A DNA stretch of 64,000 nt from a delta proteobacterium MLS_D (GTDB lineage: Bacteria > Desulfobacterota > Syntrophia > Syntrophales > UBA2210): contig LQBH01000001.1 in the NCBI GenBank assembly GCA_002030015.1, positions 39,900-103,899 on the forward strand, written 5' to 3'. Every line of letters starts with the position of its first letter. The stretch's first letter is position 1. The notes beneath the pieces were generated by a model. The model searched no databases. It had not been told where the DNA came from and saw nothing but the letters and a program-made list of their open reading frames with translations. Made by a program: the position numbers and the translations under genes. Positions 41,546-53,166 of the stretch are shown piece by piece.

Positions 41546-42838
41546 ATGGAACTGGTGAGACGAATCGAATCGCGGGAGGCCCGTATCGGTGTTATCGGTC
41601 TGGGTTACGTGGGGCTGCCGCTGGTGATCGAGTTCGTGAAAGCGGGATTCCCGGTGACGGGTTTCGACGTGGACGAGGTCAAGGTCCGGCTTCTTGCCGA
41701 AGGGACGGGTTATATCAGGCACATTGACGTGTCGCCCCTGGCGGAGACCGGTCGGGATCGTTTTCGGGCGACGGCGGATTTCTCACTCCTGGAGCACATG
41801 GATTGCATCCTTATCTGTGTCCCCACGCCGCTCACCAGCAACCGCGAGCCCGACATGCGGTTTGTGGAAAGTACGGCGAGGACGATGGCGAAGCACCTCC
41901 GGTCGGGACAGCTGGTGATCCTGGAATCGACCACCTATCCCGGCACGACCGACGAAGATATGCGGGCGATTTTGGAGGATAGTGGCCTGAAGGCGGGTGA
42001 TGATTTTTACCTGGCCTATTCACCGGAACGGGAAGACCCGAATAACAGTGATTTTTCGCTGTCCAGGGTTCCCAAGGTTGTGGGCGGATTCAACCCCGAC
42101 AGCCTGCGGGCGGCCGTGGCGCTTTACAATACCGTCGTGGGAAGCACCGTGTCCGTATCTTCCACGAGAATCGCCGAAGCCTGTAAATTACTTGAAAACA
42201 TCTACCGTTCGGTCAACATCGCCCTGGTCAACGAGCTGAAGATGCTTTTTGACCGTATGGACATCGACACTTGGGAAGTAATCGAAGCGGCGAAGACAAA
42301 ACCTTTCGGGTTTCAGGCCTTTTATCCCGGGCCGGGGCTGGGAGGTCACTGCATTCCCATTGATCCCTTCTATCTTACGTGGAAGGCCCGGGAATACGGC
42401 ATGTCGACCCGTTTCATCGAACTTGCCGGCGAGATTAACACGTCTATGCCGGATTACGTTGTGTCCCGCGTCATAACAGTTCTCAACGAACGGAGGAAAG
42501 CCCTTCGGGGAGCGAACATTCTCCTGATGGGGCTTGCCTACAAGGGGAACGTGGATGATGATCGTGAATCGCCCTCGTATCACCTGATGGAAAAACTGGA
42601 AAATCTGGGCGCCGTGGTATGCTATCACGACCCCTTTATTCCTGAAATCAGGCCGTCGAGGCGGTTTTCCAAGTTTGCCGGCAGACAGTCGGTTGAGCCC
42701 GGACCGGGCTATGACCTCATACTTGTTGCAACGCCTCACGATGTATTCAAAACCGTTGATTTCGCTTCCTTCGGCGTTCCCGTGGTGGACACGAGAAATA
42801 TCGTCTCCGGTGACGGGCCTTGGCTTTACGGGGCGTAA
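41546..42838 (+). CDS. Nucleotide sugar dehydrogenase (WbpA/TviB-like UDP-HexNAc 6-dehydrogenase)
   Basis: IGVIGLGYVGLPLVIEFVKAGFPVTGFD; CVPTPLTSNREPD; ESTTYPGTT; GPGLGGHCIPIDPFYLTWKA. Confidence 0.93.
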   Translation: MELVRRIESREARIGVIGLGYVGLPLVIEFVKAGFPVTGFDVDEVKVRLLAEGTGYIRHIDVSPLAETGRDRFRATADFSLLEHMDCILICVPTPLTSNREPDMRFVESTARTMAKHLRSGQLVILESTTYPGTTDEDMRAILEDSGLKAGDDFYLAYSPEREDPNNSDFSLSRVPKVVGGFNPDSLRAAVALYNTVVGSTVSVSSTRIAEACKLLENIYRSVNIALVNELKMLFDRMDIDTWEVIEAAKTKPFGFQAFYPGPGLGGHCIPIDPFYLTWKAREYGMSTRFIELAGEINTSMPDYVVSRVITVLNERRKALRGANILLMGLAYKGNVDDDRESPSYHLMEKLENLGAVVCYHDPFIPEIRPSRRFSKFAGRQSVEPGPGYDLILVATPHDVFKTVDFASFGVPVVDTRNIVSGDGPWLYGA

Positions 42839-42925
42839 GTATTTGCCGGGACCAGGCGGCCCAGACGGGGAGCGAATCTGTGCCGGAATCAATGACAGGA
42901 CTTTGAACACTGCGGAGTTACTACC

Positions 42926-43942
42926 ATGCGTACTATATTAGTAACCGGCGCCGCCGGATTCATCGGCTATCACCTGTCGGAGCGTCTTCTCGGGCAAGGT
43001 GACCGTGTCGTGGGCGTTGATAATCTGAATTCTTACTATGATGTTTCGCTGAAGAAGGCGCGTCTGGAACGGCTTCGGCGGCACGACGGATTCCGGTTTG
43101 TCAAGATGGATATCAGCAACGGCGAGGACATGGAGAATCTCTTCGGCAGGCGCAGGGGTGTGTTCGACAGGGTGGTTCACCTGGCGGCCCAGGCCGGTGT
43201 CCGTTATTCAATCAAAAATCCCCATGCCTATGTCGACAGCAATGTAAGGGGATTCCTGAACATCCTGGAGGGGTGCCGCTACACGGAGACGCCGCATCTT
43301 GTTTTCGCGTCGTCGAGTTCCGTCTACGGCGGCAACGCCGCGACCCCCTTCTCGGTGCATCACAACGTGGATCATCCGGTCAGTCTCTACGCCGCCACAA
43401 AGAAGGCGGGCGAACTCATGGCTCACGCTTACGCCGATCTTTATGGAATTCCCTGTACGGGGCTGCGTTTCTTCACCGTATACGGCCCCTGGGGGCGGCC
43501 CGACATGGCCCTCTTCCTGTTCACGAAGGCGATACTCGAGGAACGGCCCATTGATGTTTACAACCGGGGCAACATGAGACGTGATTTCACCTATATCGAT
43601 GATATTATCGAGGGTGTGGCGCGGGTGATGGAACTTATTCCCGTACCGGATCCGCGCTGGGACAAATTTCGACCCGATCCGGGGTCCAGCTTTGCACCCT
43701 ACCGGATTTACAACATCGGGAACAACCGGCCGGTGCTCCTCGAACATTTTATCAATCTCCTGGAAGATTGCCTGGGGCGGCGGGCCAAAAAGAACATGCT
43801 TCCTCTGCAGCCGGGCGACGTGGTGGAAACCTGCGCCGACGTTGATGATTTGATGCGGGACACCGGGTTCCGGCCGGCGATTCCCGTTGAAGAGGGAATA
43901 AAACGATTCGTCGACTGGTACGGAAGTTATTACGGGCGATAA
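42926..43942 (+). CDS. NAD-dependent epimerase, UDP-glucuronate 4-epimerase-like
   Basis: ILVTGAAGFIGYHLSERLL; NLNSYYDVSLKKARLERL; AAQAGVRYSIKNPHAYVDSN; SSSVYGGN; RDFTYIDDIIEGV. Confidence 0.93.
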   Translation: MRTILVTGAAGFIGYHLSERLLGQGDRVVGVDNLNSYYDVSLKKARLERLRRHDGFRFVKMDISNGEDMENLFGRRRGVFDRVVHLAAQAGVRYSIKNPHAYVDSNVRGFLNILEGCRYTETPHLVFASSSSVYGGNAATPFSVHHNVDHPVSLYAATKKAGELMAHAYADLYGIPCTGLRFFTVYGPWGRPDMALFLFTKAILEERPIDVYNRGNMRRDFTYIDDIIEGVARVMELIPVPDPRWDKFRPDPGSSFAPYRIYNIGNNRPVLLEHFINLLEDCLGRRAKKNMLPLQPGDVVETCADVDDLMRDTGFRPAIPVEEGIKRFVDWYGSYYGR

Positions 43943-44195
43943 CCGGGTACCAGGCATGGGAAAAAGCCGGGAAGTGACGCAGCCGGGTCGGTCGTCTATC
44001 GCCCGCGGACCGGGGCGCATCAACCGACCTAACTTATTGCTTGCATTTGGGGAAACGATGTTCTAACAGAGCACCTCCCCGATACGGGACAGGGGGTGCC
44101 GGGGGCATGACGGAGAGAGTCAGTCGGTACTTCAGAAGCAATATTTTAAAATAATTATAGATAGATGCGGGTCAGTCGGGACAGGCCGACGATTA

Positions 44196-44224
44196 TTGAC
44201 AATTGTGTCGCCAGTAACTATACT
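44196..44224 (+). promoter_or_regulatory. Promoter for tRNA-Leu
   Basis: TTGACA (44196-44201), 17-nt spacer, TATACT (44219-44224). Confidence 0.75.
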
Positions 44225-44238
44225 GAACATAGTGACGG

Positions 44239-44325
44239 GCGAGAGTGGCGGAACTGGAAGACGCACTGGACTTAGGATCCAGCCCGCTTGCGCGGATAGG
44301 GGTTCAACTCCCCTCTCTCGCACCA
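44239..44325 (+). tRNA. tRNA-Leu (anticodon TAG)
   Basis: Class II tRNA with long variable arm; GCGAGAG/CTCTCGC acceptor; anticodon loop CTTAGGA; GGTTCAACTCC T-arm; encoded CCA. Confidence 0.96.
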
Positions 44326-44355
44326 ATGCTGATATTGAAATGAAGGAGTGTTTAC

Positions 44356-45696
44356 GTGGAAAACATTGCGGCGGACGTGACCATCGAAGAGGTCAGTCCC
44401 ATCAAAAAAAAGATTTCTTTTGATATCCCCTGGGCGAATGTGAAGCACGAGTTGGACTCGGCATACGACGCCGTCGGCAGGCAGGTCAAAATAAAGGGAT
44501 TCAGGCCGGGCAAGGTTCCCCGGAAGATTCTTGAACTGCATTACCGGCAGGACGCAGAAAAAGAGGCGCTCTCGAACCTGATCGAAAAACATTATGAAGA
44601 CGCCGTGAGGAAGCACAACATTCCCGTGATCGCTCAACCCGAGATTGATCAGGATCAGCAGGGCATCGAGCAGGGAGAAAATTTTTCTTTTACGGCACTG
44701 GTGGAGACCAGGCCCGAGGTTGAGCCTCATGATTACGAGGAACTTGAGGTTGCCAGGGATGAGGTCGATATAACCGACGAAGACGTTGACGCTCGCATTG
44801 ATCAGATGCGTGAGATGTATGCGACACTGGAATCCGTAAAGGATCCCGGAGAAAGTAAGCAGGGAGATTTCCTTGTTATTGATTTCGAAGTGACCGTGGA
44901 CGGGGAGATTCGCCAGGAACTGACGACGGAAAATTACTCCATCGAAATCGGCGGCGGCAGGTTTATTCCGGGGTTCGAAGAACAGTTGACGGGATTGAAA
45001 AAGGACGATGAAAAGACCGTTGATATTACCTTTCCCGCCGACTATGAACCGGCTGAGCTGGCAGGCAAACAGGGATTTTTCAAAGTCATCGTGAAGGATA
45101 TTCAGGAGAAGAAACTTCCGCCGCTCGATGACGAATTCATAAAGAACTTCGATACCTTCGAAAGCATGGAAGATTTGCGCGAGGCTGTTAGAAAGAGCAT
45201 GGCCGATGAGGTGACGCAGAAGACGAACGACGATCTACGCAAAAACATCGTCACGGCTTTGCTGGAAAAGCATGAATTTGAAGTGCCTTCAATCTGGGTT
45301 GAAAGGCAGATATACCGGTTGATGCTTGATGCACAGCAACGCATGATGTCTTCGGGACTTGGCAAGGACAAGGCGGCCGAGTTGAGCTGGAGCATGCGGG
45401 AGAGTTTCAGGCCTCACGCCGAAAGGATGGTGAAAACGGCGCTTCTCTTTGAGAAAATAGCCGAGAAAGAAGCCATCGCCGTTGATGACGCCGAGGTTGA
45501 AGCCCGGATCGATGAGTTGATGGTAGTAAACGGCCAGAGACTCGATCAGGTTCGGGAGGTCTTTGAAAACGAAGAAGCCAGAGAACGGTTGCGCGACGAA
45601 ATACTCGAAAACAAGATTTTGGACTTTTTGATCGACAAAGCACATGTTACGGTCGAACCAAGATCGTTCGCCGACCTGCAGAAAGAGAGTACCTGA
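44356..45696 (+). CDS. tig: Trigger factor
   Basis: [38 protein letters not shown]; followed by clpP-clpX-lon. Confidence 0.95.
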   Translation: MENIAADVTIEEVSPIKKKISFDIPWANVKHELDSAYDAVGRQVKIKGFRPGKVPRKILELHYRQDAEKEALSNLIEKHYEDAVRKHNIPVIAQPEIDQDQQGIEQGENFSFTALVETRPEVEPHDYEELEVARDEVDITDEDVDARIDQMREMYATLESVKDPGESKQGDFLVIDFEVTVDGEIRQELTTENYSIEIGGGRFIPGFEEQLTGLKKDDEKTVDITFPADYEPAELAGKQGFFKVIVKDIQEKKLPPLDDEFIKNFDTFESMEDLREAVRKSMADEVTQKTNDDLRKNIVTALLEKHEFEVPSIWVERQIYRLMLDAQQRMMSSGLGKDKAAELSWSMRESFRPHAERMVKTALLFEKIAEKEAIAVDDAEVEARIDELMVVNGQRLDQVREVFENEEARERLRDEILENKILDFLIDKAHVTVEPRSFADLQKEST

Positions 45697-46301
45697 TGCT
45701 TATTCCCATGGTTATAGAGCAGGATGGTCGCGGTGAGCGGGCATTCGACATATATTCGAGACTCCTGAAGGACCGGATTGTTTTTCTCGGTTCATCTCTC
45801 AGTGATGAAGTGGCGAACGTGATCATTGCCCAGCTGCTCTATCTTGAGTCGGAAAATCCCGACAAGGATGTCTATTTTTATATCAATACCCCGGGAGGCG
45901 TGGTAAGTGCGGGAATGGCGATTTACGACACCATGCAGTACATAAAACCGGCTGTGGCAACGGTCTGTATCGGCCAGGCGGCAAGCATGGGAGCTATTCT
46001 CCTGGCCGCCGGTGAGAAGGGAAAACGGTACGCGTTGCCCAATGCGCGGATTCTGATACACCAGCCTCTGGGAGGTTCACAGGGGCAGGCGACGGATATC
46101 GGCATCCAGGCCCGCGAAATATTGCGGTTGAGAGAGGAATTGAACGTCATACTCAGCAAGCACACAGGCCAGTCGGTGAAGCGTATTGAAAAAGACACGG
46201 ATCGTGATTATTTTATGACCAGTCGGGAGGCGTGCGATTACGGCGTTGTCGACCAGGTGATCGAGCGGCGTGCGTCTATAACGGACAAGGCGTCGAAATA
46301 A
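45696..46301 (+). CDS. clpP: ATP-dependent Clp protease proteolytic subunit
   Basis: [43 protein letters not shown] (Ser); [12 protein letters not shown] (His). Confidence 0.98.
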   Translation: MLIPMVIEQDGRGERAFDIYSRLLKDRIVFLGSSLSDEVANVIIAQLLYLESENPDKDVYFYINTPGGVVSAGMAIYDTMQYIKPAVATVCIGQAASMGAILLAAGEKGKRYALPNARILIHQPLGGSQGQATDIGIQAREILRLREELNVILSKHTGQSVKRIEKDTDRDYFMTSREACDYGVVDQVIERRASITDKASK

Positions 46302-46379
46302 AAAGGTGCGTTGACCGGGGACGGTCGGCGGCGAATACGGAAATAAAGCAGAGTGACATGGTAGAGAAGGGGCTTGACG

Positions 46380-47669
46380 ATGTCTAAAAGGCGAAAAGAC
46401 GACGAAGGGGAGCAGGGCCTGCTGTTCTGCTCGTTCTGCGGAAAGACACAAAATGAAGTACGAAAGCTTATCGCCGGGCCGGGCGCCTACATCTGCGATG
46501 AATGTATCGAACTGTGCCGTTGTATCGTTGAAGAAGACGGCGGGATTCACGACATTCGCGAAGTAAAGGAAGATATTCCCAGCCCGAGGGACATCAAGAA
46601 GTTTCTTGACCAGTATGTTATCGGGCAGGAACGGTCGAAAAAAGTTCTGTCTGTGGCCGTCTACAACCATTATAAGCGCCTGTTCGCGGACTGTGACCGC
46701 GACGGTGTGGAACTGCAGAAAAGCAACATTCTGCTCATCGGCCCGACGGGATCGGGGAAAACGCTGCTGGCACGGACGCTGGCGCGCATGCTTAACGTTC
46801 CTTTTACGATTGCCGACGCGACAACGCTGACCGAGGCGGGATACGTCGGTGAAGATGTGGAAAATATAATTTTAAGCCTGTTGCAGAACGCCGATTATGA
46901 CGTCCAGAAGGCATCCCGGGGGATCGTCTATATCGATGAGATCGACAAGATTTCGCGGAAGTCGGGCAATCCTTCCATTACCCGTGATGTTTCGGGAGAA
47001 GGCGTGCAGCAGGCGCTGCTGAAAATCATCGAGGGAACGCTGGCGAACGTGCCCCCCAAAGGTGGCAGGAAGCATCCCCAGCAGGAATTCATTCAGGTGG
47101 ACACGACGAACATTCTCTTTATCTGCGGCGGCGCCTTCAACGGTTTGACGGATATCATTGAAAAAAGAAGCACCGCTAACTCCATGGGATTCGGCGCCGA
47201 CATACGAAGTAAAAATGAAAGAAATATAGGGGATATTCTGACTGATGTGCAGACGGAGGATCTGTTGAAATACGGCCTGATTCCGGAATTTATAGGCCGT
47301 CTGCCCGTGATTGCCACCCTTGATGATCTGGACGAGGCCGATCTCGTCAAGATCCTGGTGGAGCCGAAGAATTCAGTTATTCGGCAATACAAGAAAATGT
47401 TCGAGCTGGAAAAGGTGAAGCTCTCCTTCACCGAAGGTGCTCTCAGAGCGGTTGCCAGGGCGTCCATCGCCCGGAAATCCGGCGCCCGGGGGTTGCAATC
47501 GATCCTGGAAAACATCATGCTCGATATTATGTATGATATTCCTTCCCGCGAGGATGTGCGGGAATGTCTTATAAGCGAGGACGTGGTCATGAACAGCGAA
47601 AGACCGATATTGCTGTTTGAAACACAAAACGATACTGCCGAAACAAAACGGCAGAAGGAGATAGGATAA
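46380..47669 (+). CDS. clpX: ATP-dependent Clp protease ATPase subunit ClpX
   Basis: N-terminal zinc finger [45 protein letters not shown]. Confidence 0.98.
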   Translation: MSKRRKDDEGEQGLLFCSFCGKTQNEVRKLIAGPGAYICDECIELCRCIVEEDGGIHDIREVKEDIPSPRDIKKFLDQYVIGQERSKKVLSVAVYNHYKRLFADCDRDGVELQKSNILLIGPTGSGKTLLARTLARMLNVPFTIADATTLTEAGYVGEDVENIILSLLQNADYDVQKASRGIVYIDEIDKISRKSGNPSITRDVSGEGVQQALLKIIEGTLANVPPKGGRKHPQQEFIQVDTTNILFICGGAFNGLTDIIEKRSTANSMGFGADIRSKNERNIGDILTDVQTEDLLKYGLIPEFIGRLPVIATLDDLDEADLVKILVEPKNSVIRQYKKMFELEKVKLSFTEGALRAVARASIARKSGARGLQSILENIMLDIMYDIPSREDVRECLISEDVVMNSERPILLFETQNDTAETKRQKEIG

Positions 47670-47670
47670 C

Positions 47671-50133
47671 GTGGGAATGTTTGGAAGTACAAAAAAAGAC
47701 GATGAAACGATGAATGCGGGGATCACCGTTCCACTGCTTCCCTTGAGGGATGTGGTGGTCTTTCCCCACATGATCGTGCCGCTTTTCGTGGGACGGGAAC
47801 GGTCTATTCACGCCCTCGAATCGGCCATGAAATATGAAAAGGAAATATTTCTCGCGGCGCAGCGGAATGCCGAAAACGACAATCCCGAGGAAGAGGATAT
47901 TTACGGAGTCGGTACCATCGGTTCCATTATTCAGCTTCTCAGGCTTCCCGACGGAACGGTAAAGGCGCTGGTGGAAGGGAAAACACGTGGGCAGATCAGG
48001 GAGTATCTGCCGAATCCTGATTTCTTCTATGTCCGCGTCGACGAGGTGCCGGAGTTTTATGACCCCGAGCGTCAGAAAGTCACCGTCGAGGCCCTGATGA
48101 GAAGTATCGCGGAGTCCTTCGACAAGTATGCCAAGATGAGCAAGAAAGTGCCTGCGGAAATGGTGACGACCATGGCGTCCACCACGGACCCCGTTAAACT
48201 GGCCGACATGGCGGCGTCTCATCTGAACGTGGCTCTTGAAGAAAAACAGAAGCTCCTCGAAACCTGGGACATTGGAGAGCGTCTCGAAAAGATCTATTCG
48301 CTCCTGATATCGGAAATAGAAATTCTCGAGGTAGAAAACCGCATCAAGAAGCGCGTGAAAAAACAGATGGAGAAGACGCAGAAGGATTACTATCTGAACG
48401 AGCAGATGCGGGCGATTCAGAAGGAAATGGGCGAGGATGACAGCTTCAAAAACGAGATCAGGGAGCTCGAAAAGAAACTGGAAGAGAAAAAGTTGTCTGA
48501 AGAAGCCCGTGAGAAAGTGGAACATGAGATAAAGAAACTGAAAATGATGGCGCCCATGTCGGCGGAATCAACGGTAGTACGCAACTATATCGACTGGATT
48601 CTCGCGCTCCCCTGGTACGAAAAGACCGAGGACCAGAACGATCTCAAAGTTTCCGAGGCTATTCTTGAGGAAGATCATTACGGTCTCAAGAAGGTGAAGG
48701 AACGCATACTGGAGTACCTGGCCGTGCAGATACTGGCCAGGAAAAAGAAAGGATCGATTCTCTGCCTTGTGGGGCCTCCCGGGGTCGGAAAGACATCGGT
48801 GGCCAAATCGATAGCCAGGGCTACGAACCGCAAGTTCGTGCGACTGTCCCTGGGCGGACTCAGGGACGAGGCTGAAATCAGGGGACACCGGCGGACGTAT
48901 ATCGGCGCCCTTCCGGGGAAAATCGTACAGCTCCTGAAAAAAGCCGGTTCGAACAATCCTGTTTTCTGCCTTGACGAAGTCGACAAGCTCAGTTCGGATT
49001 TCAGGGGTGATCCGGCGGCTGCACTGCTCGAGGTTCTCGATCCGGAGCAGAATCACGCCTTCAACGATAATTATCTGGAGGTGGATTACGATCTGTCCGA
49101 TATCATGTTCATAACGACGGCGAATGTTCTTCAGACCATTCCGGCACCGCTGCAGGATCGGACCGAGGTGATCAGGATCGCCGGGTACACGGAGCCGGAA
49201 AAATTAAGTATCGCCAAACAATATCTCGTCTCCAAGGAAATGGATGCGAACGGCTTGACGGGGGAGAACATCAGTTTTACCGATGGAGCGCTTTTGAGAA
49301 TAATCAGGAACTATACCCAGGAGGCCGGCGTCAGGGGGCTGCAGCGAGAGATAGCTTCTATATGCAGGAAAGTAGCCAGGAAAATCGTGACCGAGGGAAG
49401 TAAGAATTCGGTACGGATAACGTCGAACTCCATCGAGAAATACCTGGGTATCGAGAAGTACCGACACGGAGAAACTGATCTCAAGGACAAGATCGGGTTA
49501 ACCGTCGGGCTGGCATGGACTGAGGTGGGCGGGGAGCTGCTCAACATCGAGTCAACGGTCATGCGGGGAACGGGCAAGCTTACGTTGACCGGAAAACTCG
49601 GCGACGTGATGCAGGAATCGGCCCAGGCGGCGCTCACTTACGTGCGTTCAAAGGCTGATGAGCTGGGGTTGGATGAAAATTTCTACCGAAAACTGGACGT
49701 GCATGTTCATGTTCCGGAGGGCGCTATTCCCAAGGACGGACCATCGGCGGGAATAGCAATGGCGACTTCCATTGCTTCGTCCCTGCTGAAACGGAAGGTG
49801 CACAGCGATGTCGCCATGACCGGTGAAATCACCCTGCAGGGCCGGGTACTTCCCATCGGGGGATTGAAGGAGAAACTCCTTGCAGCGCACCGGGCACACA
49901 TAAAAACCGTCATCATTTCCCGGGAAAACAAGAAACACCTCGAAGATGACATTCCCGCGAATGTTCTTAAAGAGGTTGAGATCGTTCTGGTGGATACCAT
50001 GGATGAGGTGCTTGAACGGGCGCTTCTGCCTCCCGACGACGATACACCGGTTGAAGCAGAGTCGAAAGGCGGCGGGATCGCCTACTCGGGAAATCGAGAG
50101 ATACGGGTCAATCTCTGCGGGGACTGTGAATAA
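47671..50133 (+). CDS. lon: ATP-dependent endopeptidase Lon
   Basis: [37 protein letters not shown]; catalytic [14 protein letters not shown] and K in [13 protein letters not shown]. Confidence 0.98.
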   Translation: MGMFGSTKKDDETMNAGITVPLLPLRDVVVFPHMIVPLFVGRERSIHALESAMKYEKEIFLAAQRNAENDNPEEEDIYGVGTIGSIIQLLRLPDGTVKALVEGKTRGQIREYLPNPDFFYVRVDEVPEFYDPERQKVTVEALMRSIAESFDKYAKMSKKVPAEMVTTMASTTDPVKLADMAASHLNVALEEKQKLLETWDIGERLEKIYSLLISEIEILEVENRIKKRVKKQMEKTQKDYYLNEQMRAIQKEMGEDDSFKNEIRELEKKLEEKKLSEEAREKVEHEIKKLKMMAPMSAESTVVRNYIDWILALPWYEKTEDQNDLKVSEAILEEDHYGLKKVKERILEYLAVQILARKKKGSILCLVGPPGVGKTSVAKSIARATNRKFVRLSLGGLRDEAEIRGHRRTYIGALPGKIVQLLKKAGSNNPVFCLDEVDKLSSDFRGDPAAALLEVLDPEQNHAFNDNYLEVDYDLSDIMFITTANVLQTIPAPLQDRTEVIRIAGYTEPEKLSIAKQYLVSKEMDANGLTGENISFTDGALLRIIRNYTQEAGVRGLQREIASICRKVARKIVTEGSKNSVRITSNSIEKYLGIEKYRHGETDLKDKIGLTVGLAWTEVGGELLNIESTVMRGTGKLTLTGKLGDVMQESAQAALTYVRSKADELGLDENFYRKLDVHVHVPEGAIPKDGPSAGIAMATSIASSLLKRKVHSDVAMTGEITLQGRVLPIGGLKEKLLAAHRAHIKTVIISRENKKHLEDDIPANVLKEVEIVLVDTMDEVLERALLPPDDDTPVEAESKGGGIAYSGNREIRVNLCGDCE

Positions 50134-50181
50134 TACGATGCCGCGCCCCCGTATTTCTTTTTACGGACGGACAGATTGTTC

Positions 50182-50210
50182 TTGACAAGGGTGCGGTTTT
50201 TGAATACATC
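50182..50210 (+). promoter_or_regulatory. Putative promoter for tRNA-Val/tRNA-Asp
   Basis: TTGACA (50182-50187), 17-nt spacer, TACATC (50205-50210). Confidence 0.55.
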
Positions 50211-50242
50211 TCTCGAGCTCAGGCTATGTTGCTCGAATGAAG

Positions 50243-50318
50243 GGGCGGATAGCTCAGCTGGGAGAGCGCCACGCTTACACCGTGGATGTCACAGGTTCAA
50301 GTCCTGTTCCGCCTACCA
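50243..50318 (+). tRNA. tRNA-Val (anticodon TAC)
   Basis: GGGCGGA/TCCGCCT acceptor, CTTACAC anticodon loop, GGTTCAAGTCC T-arm, encoded CCA. Confidence 0.96.
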
Positions 50319-50329
50319 GAATATTACAC

Positions 50330-50406
<77 letters not shown>

Positions 50407-50411
50407 GACAT

Positions 50412-50450
50412 GAAAGGGATCACGATTGACGTCGTGATCCCTTTCTTTAT
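50412..50450 (+). terminator. Rho-independent terminator after tRNA-Val/Asp
   Basis: GAAAGGGATCACGA-loop-TCGTGATCCCTTTC followed by TTTAT. Confidence 0.85.
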
Positions 50451-50473
50451 TGGCCGCAACCGCCCTGATTCAC

Positions 50474-51913
50474 TCATTCAGTCAGAGGCGTTTCAGGCGC
50501 CGCGGGCGGAACAAAAATGGGTACTTCTTCAATAACGCGCATTGATTTCCAGGCGCCACCGAGAAACCGGTATAGAAAAATGCAGCCGGTCGACATGATA
50601 TAAATGGATGCAATAGTCCACAGAAGGTACACCCCCCCGGAAAACAGGACAGCCGCGGTCCAGACGGGAACAACGAGCAGGAACAGGGACAGCAGGAATG
50701 TCACGATCATGATGTACCGGGTATCCCCGGCCCCCTTCAGGGCCGATGAAAAGATAATGTTCATCGTGTCGAACAGTGAATACAACGCCACAAACCTGAG
50801 CAGGACGACGGTATATTGCTCGATGGCGGCAAACGTAGCGGCGTCGGACGTTCGGGCGAAAGGCATGATAAAGATATCCGGCCGGGCGACATACAGTAAA
50901 GATATCAGGGCCATGTAACCAAAGGTCACGTGAAAGGCCGACCACGTGGAATCAGCTGCCAGGTCCGGCCTGTTTTCACCCAGGCGGCGGGCCACCAGGA
51001 CCGACGCGGCGATCCCGATACCGATCATGGGCATGAAAGCCAGCGTGCTGATGTTGAAGGCAATTGTGGTGGCGGCCAGCGCCTCCATTCCGAGGCGCCC
51101 CATCAGGAGGGAAAAAATGGTAAACCCCGCCACGTCGATAAAAAATTGTATTCCGCTGGGGAACCCGTACCTGACCAGTGAACGAAAAAGAGAACGGTCG
51201 TAACGCCATCCACGGAGCGTTTCAAATTTTTTCCGGTACCGGGGGGCGGCGATAATAAATCCGTATAGTATTGTTCCGACTGCGAGTGCAGAGACAGTGG
51301 CGACACCGGCTCCCGCTATTCCCATTTCAGGAAAGCCCCAGTTGCCGAAAATCAGAAGCCAGTCAAATAAAAGGTTAACGGCAGTGGCCGTGATGTTCAC
51401 CCACATGACCGGGCGGGTGCGGCCCAATCCTGAAAGAAACCCGGCCATTGCCGACGAGGCAATGATAAAATACCCGCCGCCGCAGAGAATCGAGAAATAA
51501 AGACGTTCAAGGACACGGATTTCCGGTCCGTGGCCGACGAACGCGAACAGATACCCGGCCGGGGGAATGAACATAAGCTGCACTGTTCCACCGATAAGGG
51601 CGACATACAGGCCTTGCCACAGCGAAGGACCGCATTTTTCGGGAAAACCGGCCCCGAAGTACTGGGCGGTGAATGTTCCCACGTAGCCCGCCGTTCCGAT
51701 GAAGATACAACTGACAGTGAATGAAAGCAGTCCCGCCGGCATGGCTGCCGCTACCGCCTCCGGTGAATACCAGGCCAGAAACATCCGGTCCACGAAATGC
51801 TGAACCGACCACGTCGCGGTGCTTGCGATCAGGGGCAACGCGATGACAAGCAGCTCGCGGTACCCGCCGTCCTTCTTCCAGCGTATGTGTAAAATCGTGA
51901 TAAAACGCGACAA
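50474..51913 (-). CDS. MATE family efflux transporter
   Basis: ELLVIALPLIASTATWSVQHFVDRMFLAWYSPEAVAAAMPAGLL; 12-TM pattern with two homologous halves. Confidence 0.93.
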   Translation of the reverse strand: MSRFITILHIRWKKDGGYRELLVIALPLIASTATWSVQHFVDRMFLAWYSPEAVAAAMPAGLLSFTVSCIFIGTAGYVGTFTAQYFGAGFPEKCGPSLWQGLYVALIGGTVQLMFIPPAGYLFAFVGHGPEIRVLERLYFSILCGGGYFIIASSAMAGFLSGLGRTRPVMWVNITATAVNLLFDWLLIFGNWGFPEMGIAGAGVATVSALAVGTILYGFIIAAPRYRKKFETLRGWRYDRSLFRSLVRYGFPSGIQFFIDVAGFTIFSLLMGRLGMEALAATTIAFNISTLAFMPMIGIGIAASVLVARRLGENRPDLAADSTWSAFHVTFGYMALISLLYVARPDIFIMPFARTSDAATFAAIEQYTVVLLRFVALYSLFDTMNIIFSSALKGAGDTRYIMIVTFLLSLFLLVVPVWTAAVLFSGGVYLLWTIASIYIMSTGCIFLYRFLGGAWKSMRVIEEVPIFVPPAAPETPLTE

Positions 51914-52077
51914 CGGGATATACTCCTTTTCGTAGTTCCGGGGCAGCGCTCTTTCTACGTCCGCGAGAAGCGAAATTCAAGAAAATTGGCAACCCGGGAA
52001 AAGGGTTGAAAAGAACATGCGTGCCGGTTTATATTTTTCTCCGCTGATGTCCGGTCGATCTGTGGTGCTCGAGGAAA

Positions 52078-52905
52078 GTGAAAACGGTGATGAACATTCA
52101 AAAACAGGCGGTAGGAAAGCAAATGGCACGGTTGCTCTGCCTGTTTGTGCTCCTGACGCTTTCAGCCTGTACTATTCGCACCGGTCCGTTTCCGCCATCC
52201 ACGGTGTCTCCTGAACAACCGGTGGAATCGGTCTTTCCTGAACAACCCGCGAAACCGTTGATCCCTCTGGGATTCACGATTCAAGCCGGCGCTTTTTCAA
52301 ACGTGGACAACGCGAGTCGCCTGACCGATTATCTCAACGAATACAATCTTGACGCCTATTATTTTGTTTATGAACGGGATTTGTACAAGGTCCGGTTCGG
52401 TGATTTTTCCACCCGTGAAGAAGCGATCGCAAAGGCAAAGGAACTTGAAACACAGAACATCATCAAAGAGTTCTATATAGTCAGGCCTGACCAGTACACG
52501 CTTGCCAGCAGGGCCCGCCTGGGAGACCAATACGTTCGAACAATGCTGGTACAAACGGCGCGAAGCTTTCTCGGCGTTCCCTATAAGTGGGGAGGAAATT
52601 CCCCGAGGGACGGGTTCGATTGCAGCGGGCTTGCCATGTCGGTATACCGACTCAATGGGTTCAGCCTTCCCCGTACCTCCCGGGCACAGTTCATGGCGGG
52701 AGATCCCGTCGACGTGAAGTCGCTGTCTGAAGGGGACCTGGTGTTCTTCGATACGGCCGGCAAGGGGCGGGTATCGCATGTAGGTATTTACGAGGGCGGC
52801 GGGCGTTTTATTCACGCACCCAGGGCGGGCCGACAGGTCTCCGTCGATTCACTTGACAATGCCTATTACCGTCGTCGATTTCTGGGGGGGCGGAGTTATC
52901 TCTGA
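52078..52905 (+). CDS. Lipoprotein with SPOR domain and NlpC/P60 cysteine peptidase domain
   Basis: Lipobox LTLSACTI; SPOR-like FTIQAGAFSNVDNASRLTDYLN...YKVRFGDFSTREEAIAKAKEL; NlpC/P60 DGFDCSGLAMSVYR, GRVSHVGIYEGGGRFIHAP. Confidence 0.92.
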   Translation: MKTVMNIQKQAVGKQMARLLCLFVLLTLSACTIRTGPFPPSTVSPEQPVESVFPEQPAKPLIPLGFTIQAGAFSNVDNASRLTDYLNEYNLDAYYFVYERDLYKVRFGDFSTREEAIAKAKELETQNIIKEFYIVRPDQYTLASRARLGDQYVRTMLVQTARSFLGVPYKWGGNSPRDGFDCSGLAMSVYRLNGFSLPRTSRAQFMAGDPVDVKSLSEGDLVFFDTAGKGRVSHVGIYEGGGRFIHAPRAGRQVSVDSLDNAYYRRRFLGGRSYL

Positions 52906-52948
52906 AGGTCCCCTTGCAGGCATGCGCAAAAAGAACGTATATTTTCCG

Positions 52949-52977
52949 TTGACAGTCGAATCCTTTTGCTGTAGTGA
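52949..52977 (+). promoter_or_regulatory. Putative promoter of the cimA leader transcript
   Basis: TTGACA (52949-52954), 17-nt spacer, TAGTGA (52972-52977). Confidence 0.6.
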
Positions 52978-53008
52978 AAGAGATCCGTAATTACGGGGAC
53001 AGGGAAAC

Positions 53009-53086
53009 ATGACAAACAGGGACTTTTCCACCATCATTATTATCGGCGGCATAATTCGGGGGACGCAACCGTGCGCGGCCTGGTGA
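53009..53086 (+). CDS. Ile-rich leader peptide upstream of cimA: MTNRDFSTIIIIGGIIRGTQPCAAW*
   Basis: 25-codon ORF with 6 Ile codons within 8 residues, lying between a promoter and an intrinsic terminator upstream of a citramalate synthase gene. Confidence 0.75.
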   Translation: MTNRDFSTIIIIGGIIRGTQPCAAW

Positions 53087-53113
53087 TGGAATAGTCTACG
53101 GAAAAAGGACTTC

Positions 53114-53155
53114 AAAACCCGCCGCCAGCGGCTCGCTGGGGGCGGGTTTTTTTTT
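53114..53155 (+). terminator. Attenuator terminator in the cimA leader
   Basis: AAAACCCGCC-G-CCAGC / GCTGG-G-GGCGGGTTTT stem followed by T9, ending just before the cimA SD. Confidence 0.88.
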
Positions 53156-53166
53156 AAGGAGTGGAA

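Noticed and set aside
47587-48525. 312-aa minus-strand ORF opposite clpX/lon
   Set aside because: Antisense to conserved clpX/lon; Phe/Leu/His-rich shadow translation.
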